DNA from: Flavobacteriales bacterium
Lineage (GTDB): Bacteria; Bacteroidota; Bacteroidia; NS11-12g; UBA9320
Assembly (NCBI GenBank): GCA_020635355.1
Contig: JACJZW010000016.1
Span: forward strand, 7,152 to 71,151
DNA length: 64,000 bases
Direction: 5' to 3'
This document shows positions 16,559 through 24,969 of the stretch, in pieces (position 1 is the stretch's first letter; every line of letters begins with the position of its first letter). A program made the position numbers and the translations under genes. The notes beneath the pieces were generated by a model, which ran no database searches, had not been told where the DNA came from, and saw only the letters and a list, made by a program, of their open reading frames with translations.

Positions 16559-17776
16559 CTAAGACTTCTTGGCCTTATGCCGCACAAAATACATCCCCAT
16601 TTCGCCCTTGCCTTTCACCGGTATCTGACCGCGGAATTCAAAGTCGAAATCGTCTTTCACTAATTCATGAGTGACTTCGGAGATGTTTACTTCTTCTATT
16701 GCCCCGTTGGACTCCATTCTGGAGGCGATGTTCACCGTATCACCCCAGATGTCAAATTGAAATTTCTTGACACCAACTACTCCGGAAATCACCGGACCGC
16801 TGTGTACACCAATTCGCATTTCAAAACCAAACTTACCTTCTTTCTCCCTGAGTGCTTTCCGATTTCGGATGTAGTCCCGTAATTCCATGGCAGCAGAAAC
16901 CACATGCCAGGGTGTGCACTCTTTCCTGCCAAAGTTTCCGCCCACGGCCATATAGGAGTCTCCAATGGTCTTAATTTTTTCGATGTAATACTTGGATGTG
17001 ATTTCGTCGAAGGCTCCGAAGCAGTGATTGATTTCTTCTACCAGTTCATCAGCAGATATTAATTCGGATATTTCGGTAAAGCCTTTAAAATCCGTAAACA
17101 ATACCGTGGCGTTGTCATGGCTTACCGGCTTCACCTTTCCAAATTTCTTTAATTCAATCGCCACTTCTTTTGGAAGGATGTTGAGGATCAGATCTTCGGA
17201 TATCCCTTTTTCCACCTTGATTCGATGAACAAACCAGGCACAAGTGGCGAAGATTACGGAGTAGGACGTTACGAGATTCATCGAGTAGAATAAATGAATC
17301 GTTGACTTGTCAACTTCCATTGGTTTACCATAAAACGCCGGTTCAACATTCGCCGTGATGAGCAAACAGGCCAGGAAGATTAGCATGTAGATGAGTGCCG
17401 GACGGATTGAGCTGAATATCAAGATTCCCAATGGCGTGAGAAAGGCCCAACCAATGATCAGCCCACTATTATGCAGGTGTCCAATGGACCACTGACACAC
17501 TACCGGGACAATCATGGTGCCGAAGAAAGTTGAATGTACCAGCAACAAATGGTTCTTGGCGTAATGCGAGACAAACAGCATAACAAACACCATAATGCCG
17601 AAAAGCCCCGCAGCATAGGTTGGTATGACCCAGCCAAAAATCAGGAACCACATTAACCACCAGACAACTCCGCATAAAACGAGGAAGGAACAGATGATGG
17701 CCAGAAGCTGTTTTTGAAACGCCAGATCCGCTGAATCATCCGGATCAAAGGCATACTTTTTCGCGTATTGAAACAT
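16559..17776 (-). CDS. Membrane-bound class III adenylate/guanylate cyclase
   Basis: A 405-residue protein: about six transmembrane helices (residues 25-190) and a cytoplasmic class III cyclase domain (residues 215-400). Metal-binding Asp lies in TVLFTDFKGFTE and IWGDTVNIASRMES; the Lys in EKIKTIGDSYMAVGG and Asp in FDIWGD suggest ATP as substrate. It is transcribed divergently from the encapsulin gene with 212 bases between starts. The shell protein has a cyclic-nucleotide-binding fold, so a functional link is possible but not shown. Confidence 0.92.
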   Translation of the reverse strand: MFQYAKKYAFDPDDSADLAFQKQLLAIICSFLVLCGVVWWLMWFLIFGWVIPTYAAGLFGIMVFVMLFVSHYAKNHLLLVHSTFFGTMIVPVVCQWSIGHLHNSGLIIGWAFLTPLGILIFSSIRPALIYMLIFLACLLITANVEPAFYGKPMEVDKSTIHLFYSMNLVTSYSVIFATCAWFVHRIKVEKGISEDLILNILPKEVAIELKKFGKVKPVSHDNATVLFTDFKGFTEISELISADELVEEINHCFGAFDEITSKYYIEKIKTIGDSYMAVGGNFGRKECTPWHVVSAAMELRDYIRNRKALREKEGKFGFEMRIGVHSGPVISGVVGVKKFQFDIWGDTVNIASRMESNGAIEEVNISEVTHELVKDDFDFEFRGQIPVKGKGEMGMYFVRHKAKKS

Positions 17777-17937
17777 CGTTCAGAATAATTGGGCTGAATC
17801 CCTGTTGAGCACATGTCGAATATACAGGAATAATTCAGATTACATTAAACAGACATTTCTCGGGTTTAATCCCACTAATTGCGGGCATTTGGCCGTTTTT
17901 CTCCTTAAAATTCAGTAGACCTCATCAGGAAAAGTGT

Positions 17938-17966
17938 TTTGAAGAACAGGTATTTTGATTAGTTTG
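17938..17966 (+). promoter_or_regulatory. Possible Bacteroidota promoter for the encapsulin operon
   Basis: TTTG at 17938-17941 and TTAGTTTG at 17959-17966, spaced 17 bases, resemble the Bacteroidota -33 (TTTG) and -7 (TAnnTTTG) boxes with one mismatch. A transcript would start about 15 bases before the ATG at 17989. Confidence 0.35.
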
Positions 17967-17988
17967 GCGTACAAATTATCAACGTGTC

Positions 17989-19374
17989 ATGAGCGAAAAT
18001 TTACGTTTTAGTCTGCCCAAGGAGCAGGCGAGGCCCTTAACCACTACCCACAAAACCAGGCCTCAAATGGAGGCGATTTCGTCGAGAAATCTCCTCAAGT
18101 ATCTACCCTGGGTGAACGTGCAAGGAGGTTATTACCGGGTTAACAGAAGGCAAGTTTTGGAAATCAGACCGGGTAAGGTTGCGCTCATCGACGATGGGGG
18201 TACTCCGGCCATTTTTGGTCCGTCTCTCAACCAGATGCCAAGCTTCCACATGATCAGTGATGAAAACCTCCTGAATCAAATTGCTTCAGCAGCCGAAAAA
18301 CAGGACTTTGCCAAGGATGAAACGGTGGTGTCTGACGGCGTTGCTCCAACACATTTGTACATCATCGTTAAAGGTAAAATTTCCTTCCACGAACCCGGTG
18401 TCTACAACAATGCCAACTCCATCGGAACCATGGGCCCCGGTCAATATTTCGGTGAGTTTGGATTGTTTACCGGATCACCACTTTTTGCTTTTAATGCGGT
18501 GGCTACGTCCAATGTAACGGTGCTTAAAATTTCGTATGACGACATCAACGCCATCCTCACCAATTCATCGGAATTTCAGGATCACTTTGAGAATCATGCC
18601 AATGCGCTTGAAGAGTTGCGAGATCGGATTAACCGGAAAGGGGAGTCTATCGTTCACTTGTTTTCCGGCTTGCATGACGATGAACCGGATATTCCAAGCA
18701 CCTATGTGGCGTATGATCCCCATCCTCGGGAATATGAACTTTATACTGGTCAAACCATCCTTAAAATTCACACCAAGGTGGCTGATCTCTACAACAACCC
18801 CTACAATCAAACCGAAGAACAAGTTCGGCTGACCATCGAAGAACTTCGCGAGGCCCAGGAAAATGAGATGATCAATAACAAGGAGTTTGGGCTGCTGCAC
18901 AATGCCGATTACCGTCAGCGCATCCAAACCAAATCAGGACCGCCAACTCCCGATGATTTGGATGAACTTCTTTCAAGAAGACGAAAGACTCAATTCATCT
19001 TCGCCCATCCAAAGGCAATAGCCGCCTTCACCCGAGAATGTACCAACCGGGGTATTTATCCCGATACCGTAGAAATGGATGGTAAAAAGGTGTTGGCCTG
19101 GCGTGGTGTGCCGCTGCTCACCTGCAATAAAATTCCGGTAACCAATGGATTGACCTCCATGATTGCTATGCGAACGGGTGAACAGGATCAAGGCGTTGTG
19201 GGACTGTATCAAATGGGAATCCCGGAAGAAGTTGAACCCAGTTTATCGGTTCGTTTTATGGGGATCGATGAAAAAGCCATCATTTCTTACTTGATTACCA
19301 ATTACTTCTCCGTTGCTGTTTTGGTACCCGATGCCTTGGGTATCCTTGAAAGCGTTGAAGTGGGTAATCACTAA
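17989..19374 (+). CDS. Family 2B encapsulin shell protein with cyclic-nucleotide-binding domain
   Basis: A 461-residue shell protein. The HK97-like capsid fold is split by an inserted cyclic-nucleotide-binding domain (about residues 85-200), as in EshA-like family 2B encapsulins. After the insert, the segment EYELYTGQTILKIHTKVADL and the C-terminal AVLVPDALGILESVEV are shell landmarks. In the phosphate-binding cassette, FGEFGLF (154-160) is kept but the usual Pro-Arg is Pro164-Leu165, so canonical cAMP binding is doubtful. The terpene cyclase starts 12 bases after its stop and is the expected cargo. Confidence 0.9.
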   Translation: MSENLRFSLPKEQARPLTTTHKTRPQMEAISSRNLLKYLPWVNVQGGYYRVNRRQVLEIRPGKVALIDDGGTPAIFGPSLNQMPSFHMISDENLLNQIASAAEKQDFAKDETVVSDGVAPTHLYIIVKGKISFHEPGVYNNANSIGTMGPGQYFGEFGLFTGSPLFAFNAVATSNVTVLKISYDDINAILTNSSEFQDHFENHANALEELRDRINRKGESIVHLFSGLHDDEPDIPSTYVAYDPHPREYELYTGQTILKIHTKVADLYNNPYNQTEEQVRLTIEELREAQENEMINNKEFGLLHNADYRQRIQTKSGPPTPDDLDELLSRRRKTQFIFAHPKAIAAFTRECTNRGIYPDTVEMDGKKVLAWRGVPLLTCNKIPVTNGLTSMIAMRTGEQDQGVVGLYQMGIPEEVEPSLSVRFMGIDEKAIISYLITNYFSVAVLVPDALGILESVEVGNH

Positions 19375-19385
19375 GATACGGATTC

Positions 19386-20450
19386 ATGCAAAAACTGGAG
19401 GATACCCAGGATTTGATTCGTAGCGTATTGGGTGGCGGACCAAGAGGACTTGGTACCAAAACCACCAATATTGCCGCGATTCTCAATCGGCCCGATCAGG
19501 AATCGGATACGGAGCTGCGTCATCGGCAACCGTACAGGGATGATGAGGCGTTGGGAAATGAACTCAATGAACGATTGCTTCGATGGGCGGAACAAATTGG
19601 GTTGTATGACGGTCATCTGGACTATTTGCGCAAATGCAATTTTGGCCGATATGTGATGCTTACCTACGCCTTTTCAGAAGATCGGGACCGTTTGTTTCTT
19701 GCTGGTCAGGCCATGCTCGCGCTTTTTGGTTTGGACGATTACTTCGTAGACGATAAACGCGCCGGATCAACATTGGATATGGTTGGAAGAAACCTGTCGA
19801 TGTGCATGTCGGCGTTGGACGAACCCTATTTCACCGATAAATACAACGACGACACCCAACAGGGTCTCAGTCATCCCGTGCACACCGCCTTACGCGAATA
19901 CATTAACGGAACTGCGCATTACGGAACACCGCAACAGGTGGCCCGGGTCCGACATGAAGACATGTGCCTTTTTGTGGCGATGTGCCATGAATCGAGCTGG
20001 CGTATGAACAAGATGGTGGCGCCGGTATGGGAATATTTAGGAAGTCGGCAAATGAATGGCTTTACGCCGTGTTTAACCATGATCGATATTGTGGAGGCGT
20101 ATGAACTGCCGCATAATATCTATTCCATGCCCAAGGTGAGGAAGGTGGTAAAGCTGGCGGGATTGATCTGTGTCATGGTGAACGACCTGGTCTCGGCTGA
20201 TAAGGAAGAAGAAGCCGGCGTACATCAGTTCGGAATTCGGGAAGCGATTGTTGAGGAGGAAGGATGTACGTTTGAGGAGGCCCACCGAAGGGGGGTTCGA
20301 TTGCACAATGATCTGTTGCGCATTTTCGAAGATACTTCTGCTGAGTTGATGGTGTATGCTACTCCCGAACTGCGGCGATACCTAATCGGTTTGGAAGCCT
20401 GGATTGCCGGCAGCCACCGTTGGCATACCACGAGTGAACGCTACTCGTAA
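19386..20450 (+). CDS. Encapsulin cargo terpene cyclase (2-methylisoborneol-synthase-like)
   Basis: A 354-residue class I terpene cyclase. The first metal motif is D117-D-Y-F-V-D-D123, the second (NSE) N266-D-L-V-S270-A-D-K-E274, and a C-terminal RY follows in SERYS. Residues 1-50 form a low-complexity extension with GPRGLGTKTTN; in family 2B systems such extensions direct cargo into the shell. The gene directly follows the shell gene. Relatives make 2-methylisoborneol from methylated geranyl diphosphate, but no methyltransferase is in the window, so the product may be a non-methylated terpene. Confidence 0.87.
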   Translation: MQKLEDTQDLIRSVLGGGPRGLGTKTTNIAAILNRPDQESDTELRHRQPYRDDEALGNELNERLLRWAEQIGLYDGHLDYLRKCNFGRYVMLTYAFSEDRDRLFLAGQAMLALFGLDDYFVDDKRAGSTLDMVGRNLSMCMSALDEPYFTDKYNDDTQQGLSHPVHTALREYINGTAHYGTPQQVARVRHEDMCLFVAMCHESSWRMNKMVAPVWEYLGSRQMNGFTPCLTMIDIVEAYELPHNIYSMPKVRKVVKLAGLICVMVNDLVSADKEEEAGVHQFGIREAIVEEEGCTFEEAHRRGVRLHNDLLRIFEDTSAELMVYATPELRRYLIGLEAWIAGSHRWHTTSERYS

Positions 20451-20478
20451 CATCGTTCAAGCGAACGCTTGAATGATG
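20451..20478 (+). terminator. Hairpin after the encapsulin operon
   Basis: CATCGTTCAAGC (20451-20462) and GCTTGAATGATG (20467-20478) pair across a GAAC loop, with one G-T pair. It starts directly after the terpene cyclase stop codon and is followed by TTTAATG, a weak T-tract. Confidence 0.65.
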
Positions 20479-20561
20479 TTTAATGCTTAATGCTTAATGT
20501 TTGAAGGATGAGTCAAATTGATGGGTAGCCATTCAACATTAAGCATTAAAAATTATGAATT
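20479..20561. repeat. Direct repeat, left flank of the Ubl/DUF4132/E1 cassette
   Basis: CTTAATG heptads lead into a core starting GGATGAGTCAAATTGATGGG (20506) and ending with CATTAAG heptads. Nearly the same core is at 24384-24440, on the other side of the three-gene cassette. The E1-like gene's stop codon (20553-20555) lies within this repeat. Confidence 0.85.
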
Positions 20562-21257
20562 CAACCGAAAGGTGCGGAACACATTCTTCAACGCATTAAA
20601 ACAGAGAATTTTACCATCCAGTACCTCGGTGCTGCCAATCAACAATTTCAACACCTCATTTGCCTGCAGTGTTCCGGCTAAACCACAGGTGGTGCTCATC
20701 ACACCGTTTACCGCACAATCCAATACATTCATTCCGTCACCCGTTAGCTGAAAGGCATCGTTCAGGTCGATATTACGTTGATGGTGCAAAACCGTCACAT
20801 AGCCTTCCCAACCGGTAAGTGCGGCATACACCAATGGCTTGGTTGCCTGCTTACACATCGCGTTAATGTGTTGCCTGGAACCGAGGTTGTCCGTGCAATC
20901 ACACACCACATCGTAGTTCGACAGATCCAGTGACGAGCTAACTTCTTCAACCCGGCCTACCAATCCATTAACGGTGCACGTAGGATTCTGATTCTGAAGT
21001 TTTTGAGCCAGAACTTGGGCCTTTGGCCGACCAACATCATGGGGAGTAAACAGTAACTGTCTGTGCAAGTTTGATTCTTCTACCACATCAAAATCAATCA
21101 CGTTTAATACGCCCACGCCGGAGGCAACAAGGTGTGCTGCAACGTGTGTTCCAAGACCGCCTGCTCCAATAATCAGAACACGCCCGGCCTGAATAGTTGT
21201 CTGACCTTCTATGCCTATTTCAGGCAGAATTTGTTGCCGCACATAACGGGAAGTCAT
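20553..21257 (-). CDS. E1/ThiF/MoeB-like adenylyltransferase
   Basis: A 234-residue HesA/MoeB/ThiF-family enzyme that would adenylate the C-terminal glycine of a small carrier protein with ATP. It has the nucleotide loop GAGGLG (31-36), ribose-binding D55-F-D, N63..R66-Q67, Lys79 in GRPKA, and Asp123 in DCTDN. The C-terminal helix region reads GTLQANEVLKLL. The CxxC zinc pair of MoeB is absent between residues 155 and 175. Candidate thioester or persulfide cysteines are Cys181 and Cys191. The start codon follows the DUF4132 stop directly (TAGATG), so they are coupled. No rhodanese or E2 domain is attached. Confidence 0.88.
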   Translation of the reverse strand: MTSRYVRQQILPEIGIEGQTTIQAGRVLIIGAGGLGTHVAAHLVASGVGVLNVIDFDVVEESNLHRQLLFTPHDVGRPKAQVLAQKLQNQNPTCTVNGLVGRVEEVSSSLDLSNYDVVCDCTDNLGSRQHINAMCKQATKPLVYAALTGWEGYVTVLHHQRNIDLNDAFQLTGDGMNVLDCAVNGVMSTTCGLAGTLQANEVLKLLIGSTEVLDGKILCFNALKNVFRTFRLNS

Positions 21258-23843
21258 CTAATTCCGGTTAATCTGGGAGGTTATGGTGGTGTCTGTTATG
21301 GACGTGTCATCCGCCAACATCAAGGCCTTGGACAGGATTACCGATAAGCCGCTGTCGCCTTCAAACGGCAGGAAGACCTCTCCACCACTTTTTTTACACC
21401 GATCCGGTACGATGCAGAGGTACTGATCATTCGGTTCCATGAGAATATTGGTACTACCAATGTGAATCTTGTACGTTCTTAGTTTGCCTTTTACTACCAA
21501 AAACTTGTCCTGAATGGAGGCAACATCCCGGATTTTAAGACGAGGGATCAAACCTTCCAGAATGCCCTTTCGGGTTTTGGCAATCTCGGTCAGGTTGCCA
21601 AAGGAGTACGATTGCCAATAGTCGTTATACCCTGGATTTGTGCCGGAATCAACCCACATTGGATCATTCCCGATACTCGCCACACCAACAAATAGGTCAA
21701 CGTCGCGGAGTACTTCCGACAGTACAATTTCGGGCACATCAACCAGATCCATGACATCGTTGTTTTCCAACTTTACAAATCGCACCTGATCCGTTGCAAT
21801 GTAGTTCCAGATGCCGGTATCGTTCATGTCTTGATCGGAATACAACTCATTTATCCAATACTCGGCACGTAAGCCGTATTCCGGGAGTTCGAGTTCGGCA
21901 TACACCTTATCCATACCATGGTCATAGGCACCAAGCAACGAGTAGCTCCATCCGCGGATCTTGGCCAACGAATTAAATTGGTGCTGCTTCAGAATGTGTG
22001 CCGCCATCCGATTGCTGTAGGTCTTGGTCTTGATCTCCGCGTCAGTCAGAATATACACTTCCCGAAAAGCCTGTTTCAGGGGTTGAACCATTTGAAGTGC
22101 CTGGATGCGCTCACGCCATTGACGAATGTCGGCAACGGTTGCCTGGATCGGGTGCCAAAGCGAGATGGAATCGGCGTTGTCAAATGAAACCACTTCATTG
22201 GACAGTGTTTTCCATTCGTCGTCCTGGAATAAAACGGATTTCGTGACTCCGGAATGGGTAACGTTCCAGATGAGTCGGTGGGTGAGAAACGACATCAGCC
22301 CATGATCCAGATAAAAGGCGTTGAACTTATCAGGTGCCCAGGATCGGTTCAAACGAAACATTCGGTCAATGCGGTCCCGCTGGGCACTGAGCATAAGGTT
22401 GATCTGCTTGATCGAATCCTTGAGTTTTTTCAGCTTGGCTTTGTGTTTTTCAGTAACGTGTTTTGGAACGGATTTCTGCTCCGATCCATCAGCCTTCAGC
22501 CATTTGAGCGTGATTTTCCCGATGCGTTCAATTTCCACCACAGCGGTAAAATCGTCAAAGGCAACTTCCTTCTTTCCGTTGATCAAACCGTAATCATCAA
22601 CCGACAAGTCTTCAATTTCCGAGATGGAGACACCCTGTGCCTCAGCGGCTTGATGCAGGTATTTTTCAATAAGTTTTTGGGTATTGGATTGCCGGATTCT
22701 CAATCGTAAGCGGGACAGATGCCCAATTCCTTCCAACCCTTTTGACTTATACAATACGTAGATGCAGGCATTTCCTATTGCGGCAGAGGCGGGGCCCTTG
22801 CCTGGAATTTTCCGATATGCGCGTTCAGCCAAAGCCGCAATGGCCGTTAGAGTCTGAGTGTTATGAAAGTGGCTGCACATCCAAATGAAGCCCTTGATGG
22901 ATTCCGTATTGGCGCCTGATATGTACTCCGTAGTGGTGAACTGATACTCCTCTCCGTCGAAGTTATGCGTGCTGGTGTAATCCTTTTCCTTAAGAGCGGT
23001 GGCAAAAGCCAGCCAATCATTTACGGTGGTTTTGAAGGTCTCGTTTCCAAGATCTTGAATGAGTGCTTTGGATTCGGTCAGAAATTTTTTAGTGGGTTTG
23101 GATCCGGATGCCGAGGAGGCTAACAGAATGAGTTTATACCAATGGATCTTTTCATCGTCCGTTTTTTGATCGATGATGTGGTTCGCATGAACCGAAAAAT
23201 CATCATTCCCCATAAATTTCTGAGGCATGATGGGCATGTCTTCCTTGCCGCCATCAAAGAGGATCTCATCAATTTTTCCCATCCATTTTCCCTTTTCCTT
23301 TTCATAGTGATAGTAGGAGATCTCGTCAATTTTTGTTCGAAGCCGCTTCAGCGCTTCATTCAAATTGGGGGAAGGTGGGGTGTCCTTAAACTGGTTTTGA
23401 ATTTGGTTGAGCATGTAGGACATTGGCCACACGTGGAGGGATGAGTGCTCCAGTTGTTTTACCGAGCTGATGGTGTTCACCAAGGTACAGGCGTCCGAAT
23501 CATCCATGTTTAGCTTAGTTCGCAGCAATTGCTTGATGTAGCCTTCGCGAACCCGACTTATTCTTCGGGTGTATTCATCATTGTGCGAACGTTTTTGATA
23601 GGTGGGATCAATATAAACCTGGAAGTTATAGACGATGAAATCTATTTTCTTCTTCTCATCCCACACCTTAACCTTTTGGTTGTAATCATCCAGTTTTCGC
23701 ACATCCACATCGTAGAAATACTGTTCCAACCGTTTGTAGTCATTCAGCGATCGGACAATGATGGTCTCAAACTCCTTGTTTTCCGCCGGGACATTATCCG
23801 GCTTTTTGAACAATCTACTGATCAGGCTCATATCATCCGCCAA
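21258..23843 (-). CDS. DUF4132 (MolR-like) protein
   Basis: An 861-residue cytoplasmic protein of unknown function. The C-terminal 270 residues match DUF4132: FREVYILTDAE, YSNRMAAHILKQHQFN, GLRAEYWINELY, TDQVRF, RDVDLFVGVASIGNDP, YSFGNLTEIAKTRK and ILMEPNDQYLCIVP. The N-terminal 550 residues are helical, partly HEAT-like, with no WGR domain. It sits between the Gly-Gly protein (11-base overlap) and the E1-like gene (no gap). It may be the conjugation target, an E3-like factor or an effector; this is inference. Confidence 0.85.
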   Translation of the reverse strand: MADDMSLISRLFKKPDNVPAENKEFETIIVRSLNDYKRLEQYFYDVDVRKLDDYNQKVKVWDEKKKIDFIVYNFQVYIDPTYQKRSHNDEYTRRISRVREGYIKQLLRTKLNMDDSDACTLVNTISSVKQLEHSSLHVWPMSYMLNQIQNQFKDTPPSPNLNEALKRLRTKIDEISYYHYEKEKGKWMGKIDEILFDGGKEDMPIMPQKFMGNDDFSVHANHIIDQKTDDEKIHWYKLILLASSASGSKPTKKFLTESKALIQDLGNETFKTTVNDWLAFATALKEKDYTSTHNFDGEEYQFTTTEYISGANTESIKGFIWMCSHFHNTQTLTAIAALAERAYRKIPGKGPASAAIGNACIYVLYKSKGLEGIGHLSRLRLRIRQSNTQKLIEKYLHQAAEAQGVSISEIEDLSVDDYGLINGKKEVAFDDFTAVVEIERIGKITLKWLKADGSEQKSVPKHVTEKHKAKLKKLKDSIKQINLMLSAQRDRIDRMFRLNRSWAPDKFNAFYLDHGLMSFLTHRLIWNVTHSGVTKSVLFQDDEWKTLSNEVVSFDNADSISLWHPIQATVADIRQWRERIQALQMVQPLKQAFREVYILTDAEIKTKTYSNRMAAHILKQHQFNSLAKIRGWSYSLLGAYDHGMDKVYAELELPEYGLRAEYWINELYSDQDMNDTGIWNYIATDQVRFVKLENNDVMDLVDVPEIVLSEVLRDVDLFVGVASIGNDPMWVDSGTNPGYNDYWQSYSFGNLTEIAKTRKGILEGLIPRLKIRDVASIQDKFLVVKGKLRTYKIHIGSTNILMEPNDQYLCIVPDRCKKSGGEVFLPFEGDSGLSVILSKALMLADDTSITDTTITSQINRN

Positions 23844-24222
23844 CTAAGGGTGTGAGTTTGATGAAGCTGATGTGCGTGTCCGGACGAACCAGAACCTCCT
23901 GATCCAAGGATTCGATTTGGGTGTTATCAATGAGCATAAAGAATCCATTTTTCTGAAAGGCATCCAGCGCCACATATACCTGCTTCTCAGAATCAATAAA
24001 TCGATCAGTCTTTAAGCGGTATCCGTTCAATGATCGCTCTGCATCGGTAGGTTGAACCAATCCGTTGAATTTGTCGCCTGCTTTGGAATTGTAATCCGCT
24101 ACTTCCTGGGTAACACGGGCAGTAATGATTTCCCGGGCTGAGGTGGATTCCGATTGAATTTCAATCATGATTTCGTTCAGAATGTCCCCGGCGAAGGTTT
24201 CGTCCTTGATGGTGAGTTTCAT
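23833..24222 (-). CDS. Ubiquitin-like/sulfur-carrier-like protein with C-terminal Gly-Gly
   Basis: A 129-residue protein ending exactly LTPLVGG, as MoaD, ThiS and mature ubiquitin-like proteins end in Gly-Gly with no extra residues. The predicted order fits a beta-grasp fold: strands MKLTIKDETF and ILNEIMIEIQ, a helix STSAREIITARVTQEVADYN, a middle insert, then FFMLIDNTQIESLDQEVLV and HISFIKLTPLVGG. It overlaps the DUF4132 gene by 11 bases and shares an operon with an E1-like enzyme, which is the expected activating partner. I do not recognise a named family. Confidence 0.7.
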   Translation of the reverse strand: MKLTIKDETFAGDILNEIMIEIQSESTSAREIITARVTQEVADYNSKAGDKFNGLVQPTDAERSLNGYRLKTDRFIDSEKQVYVALDAFQKNGFFMLIDNTQIESLDQEVLVRPDTHISFIKLTPLVGG

Positions 24223-24269
24223 CGGCTATTTGTAGAATGTTGTGAGAGCCGAAATTAAGGAAAGGTTTT

Positions 24270-24440
24270 TTTTAATGTTTGATGCTTAATTCTTAATGGG
24301 GTCTCAAATCAAATAATCTCGCAAGCATCCACTTGTGGGATTTTTTAATTTTTAATGTTTGGTGCTTAATGATTAATTGTTGTGGATGAGTCAAATTGAC
24401 GGGTAACCATTCATCATTAAGCATTAAAAATTAAGAATTA
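24270..24440. repeat. Right-flank repeat of the cassette, with a terminator-like hairpin
   Basis: Contains CTTAATG heptads, a fifth copy of the GCAAG/CTTGTGGGAT hairpin (24311-24346), and the GGATGAGTCAAATTGACGGG core (24384-24440) shared with 20506-20561. It lies between the cassette's first gene and the M23 peptidase gene. Confidence 0.85.
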
Positions 24441-24444
24441 ATCC

Positions 24445-24969
24445 TCATCGTTCTTCCAGATACCTGATCGGGTTGAGGTAAAAGATCTTCTTCCATCCTT
24501 GAGGGGAGGAATCGGCGCGCCAGAAATACGGGAACAAGGTTGCAATGGTGTAGTGAAGATGGGGTGGTTTCCCGGCCGCATTCCCACTGTCGCCCACCGT
24601 GCCGATCACATCCTCCTGATTTACAAAAGATCCGCCATGCGTTTTGATTTCATTCAAATGGGCATAGTAGTGCATTCGCCATTTGGGACCCAGGATCAAC
24701 ACATAATTCCCGCCCAATCGAATTTGACCGGTGGAGATCACCAGTCCGTGTGTCGCCGAACGAATAGGCGTTCCTTTTTTGGCAAAAATGTCGACCCCTT
24801 TGTGCGTTCCGGATCGTCCCCAAGGGTAATACCAAAAGGATTCCGGATGATAATCGGCCTGATGTGCCCCCTCTACCGGCATGTTGATGGATTGTGGGAT
24901 GGCAAAGCCCATCATCAAGAACACGAATAGTCCGATCAATAGGTAATATCTCTTTTTAATCTTGAGCAT
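24445..24969 (-). CDS. M23-family (LytM) metallopeptidase
   Basis: A 174-residue predicted peptidoglycan endopeptidase with an N-terminal membrane anchor or signal (residues 8-24). The zinc site is visible as HKGVD (HxxxD) and HLHY (HxH) near the C-terminus, with YYAHLNE between. Length suits a single LytM domain. Its start overlaps the preceding membrane-protein gene by 14 bases. Confidence 0.9.
   Translation of the reverse strand: MLKIKKRYYLLIGLFVFLMMGFAIPQSINMPVEGAHQADYHPESFWYYPWGRSGTHKGVDIFAKKGTPIRSATHGLVISTGQIRLGGNYVLILGPKWRMHYYAHLNEIKTHGGSFVNQEDVIGTVGDSGNAAGKPPHLHYTIATLFPYFWRADSSPQGWKKIFYLNPIRYLEER

Noticed and set aside
17989..20450. Complete 2-methylisoborneol operon
   Set aside because: The SAM-dependent methyltransferase needed to methylate geranyl diphosphate is not in the window.
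20553..24222. CBASS or Bil-type conjugation operon
   Set aside because: No CD-NTase, E2 or JAB peptidase gene and no effector with a membrane or nuclease domain is adjacent; only the E1-like fold is shared.
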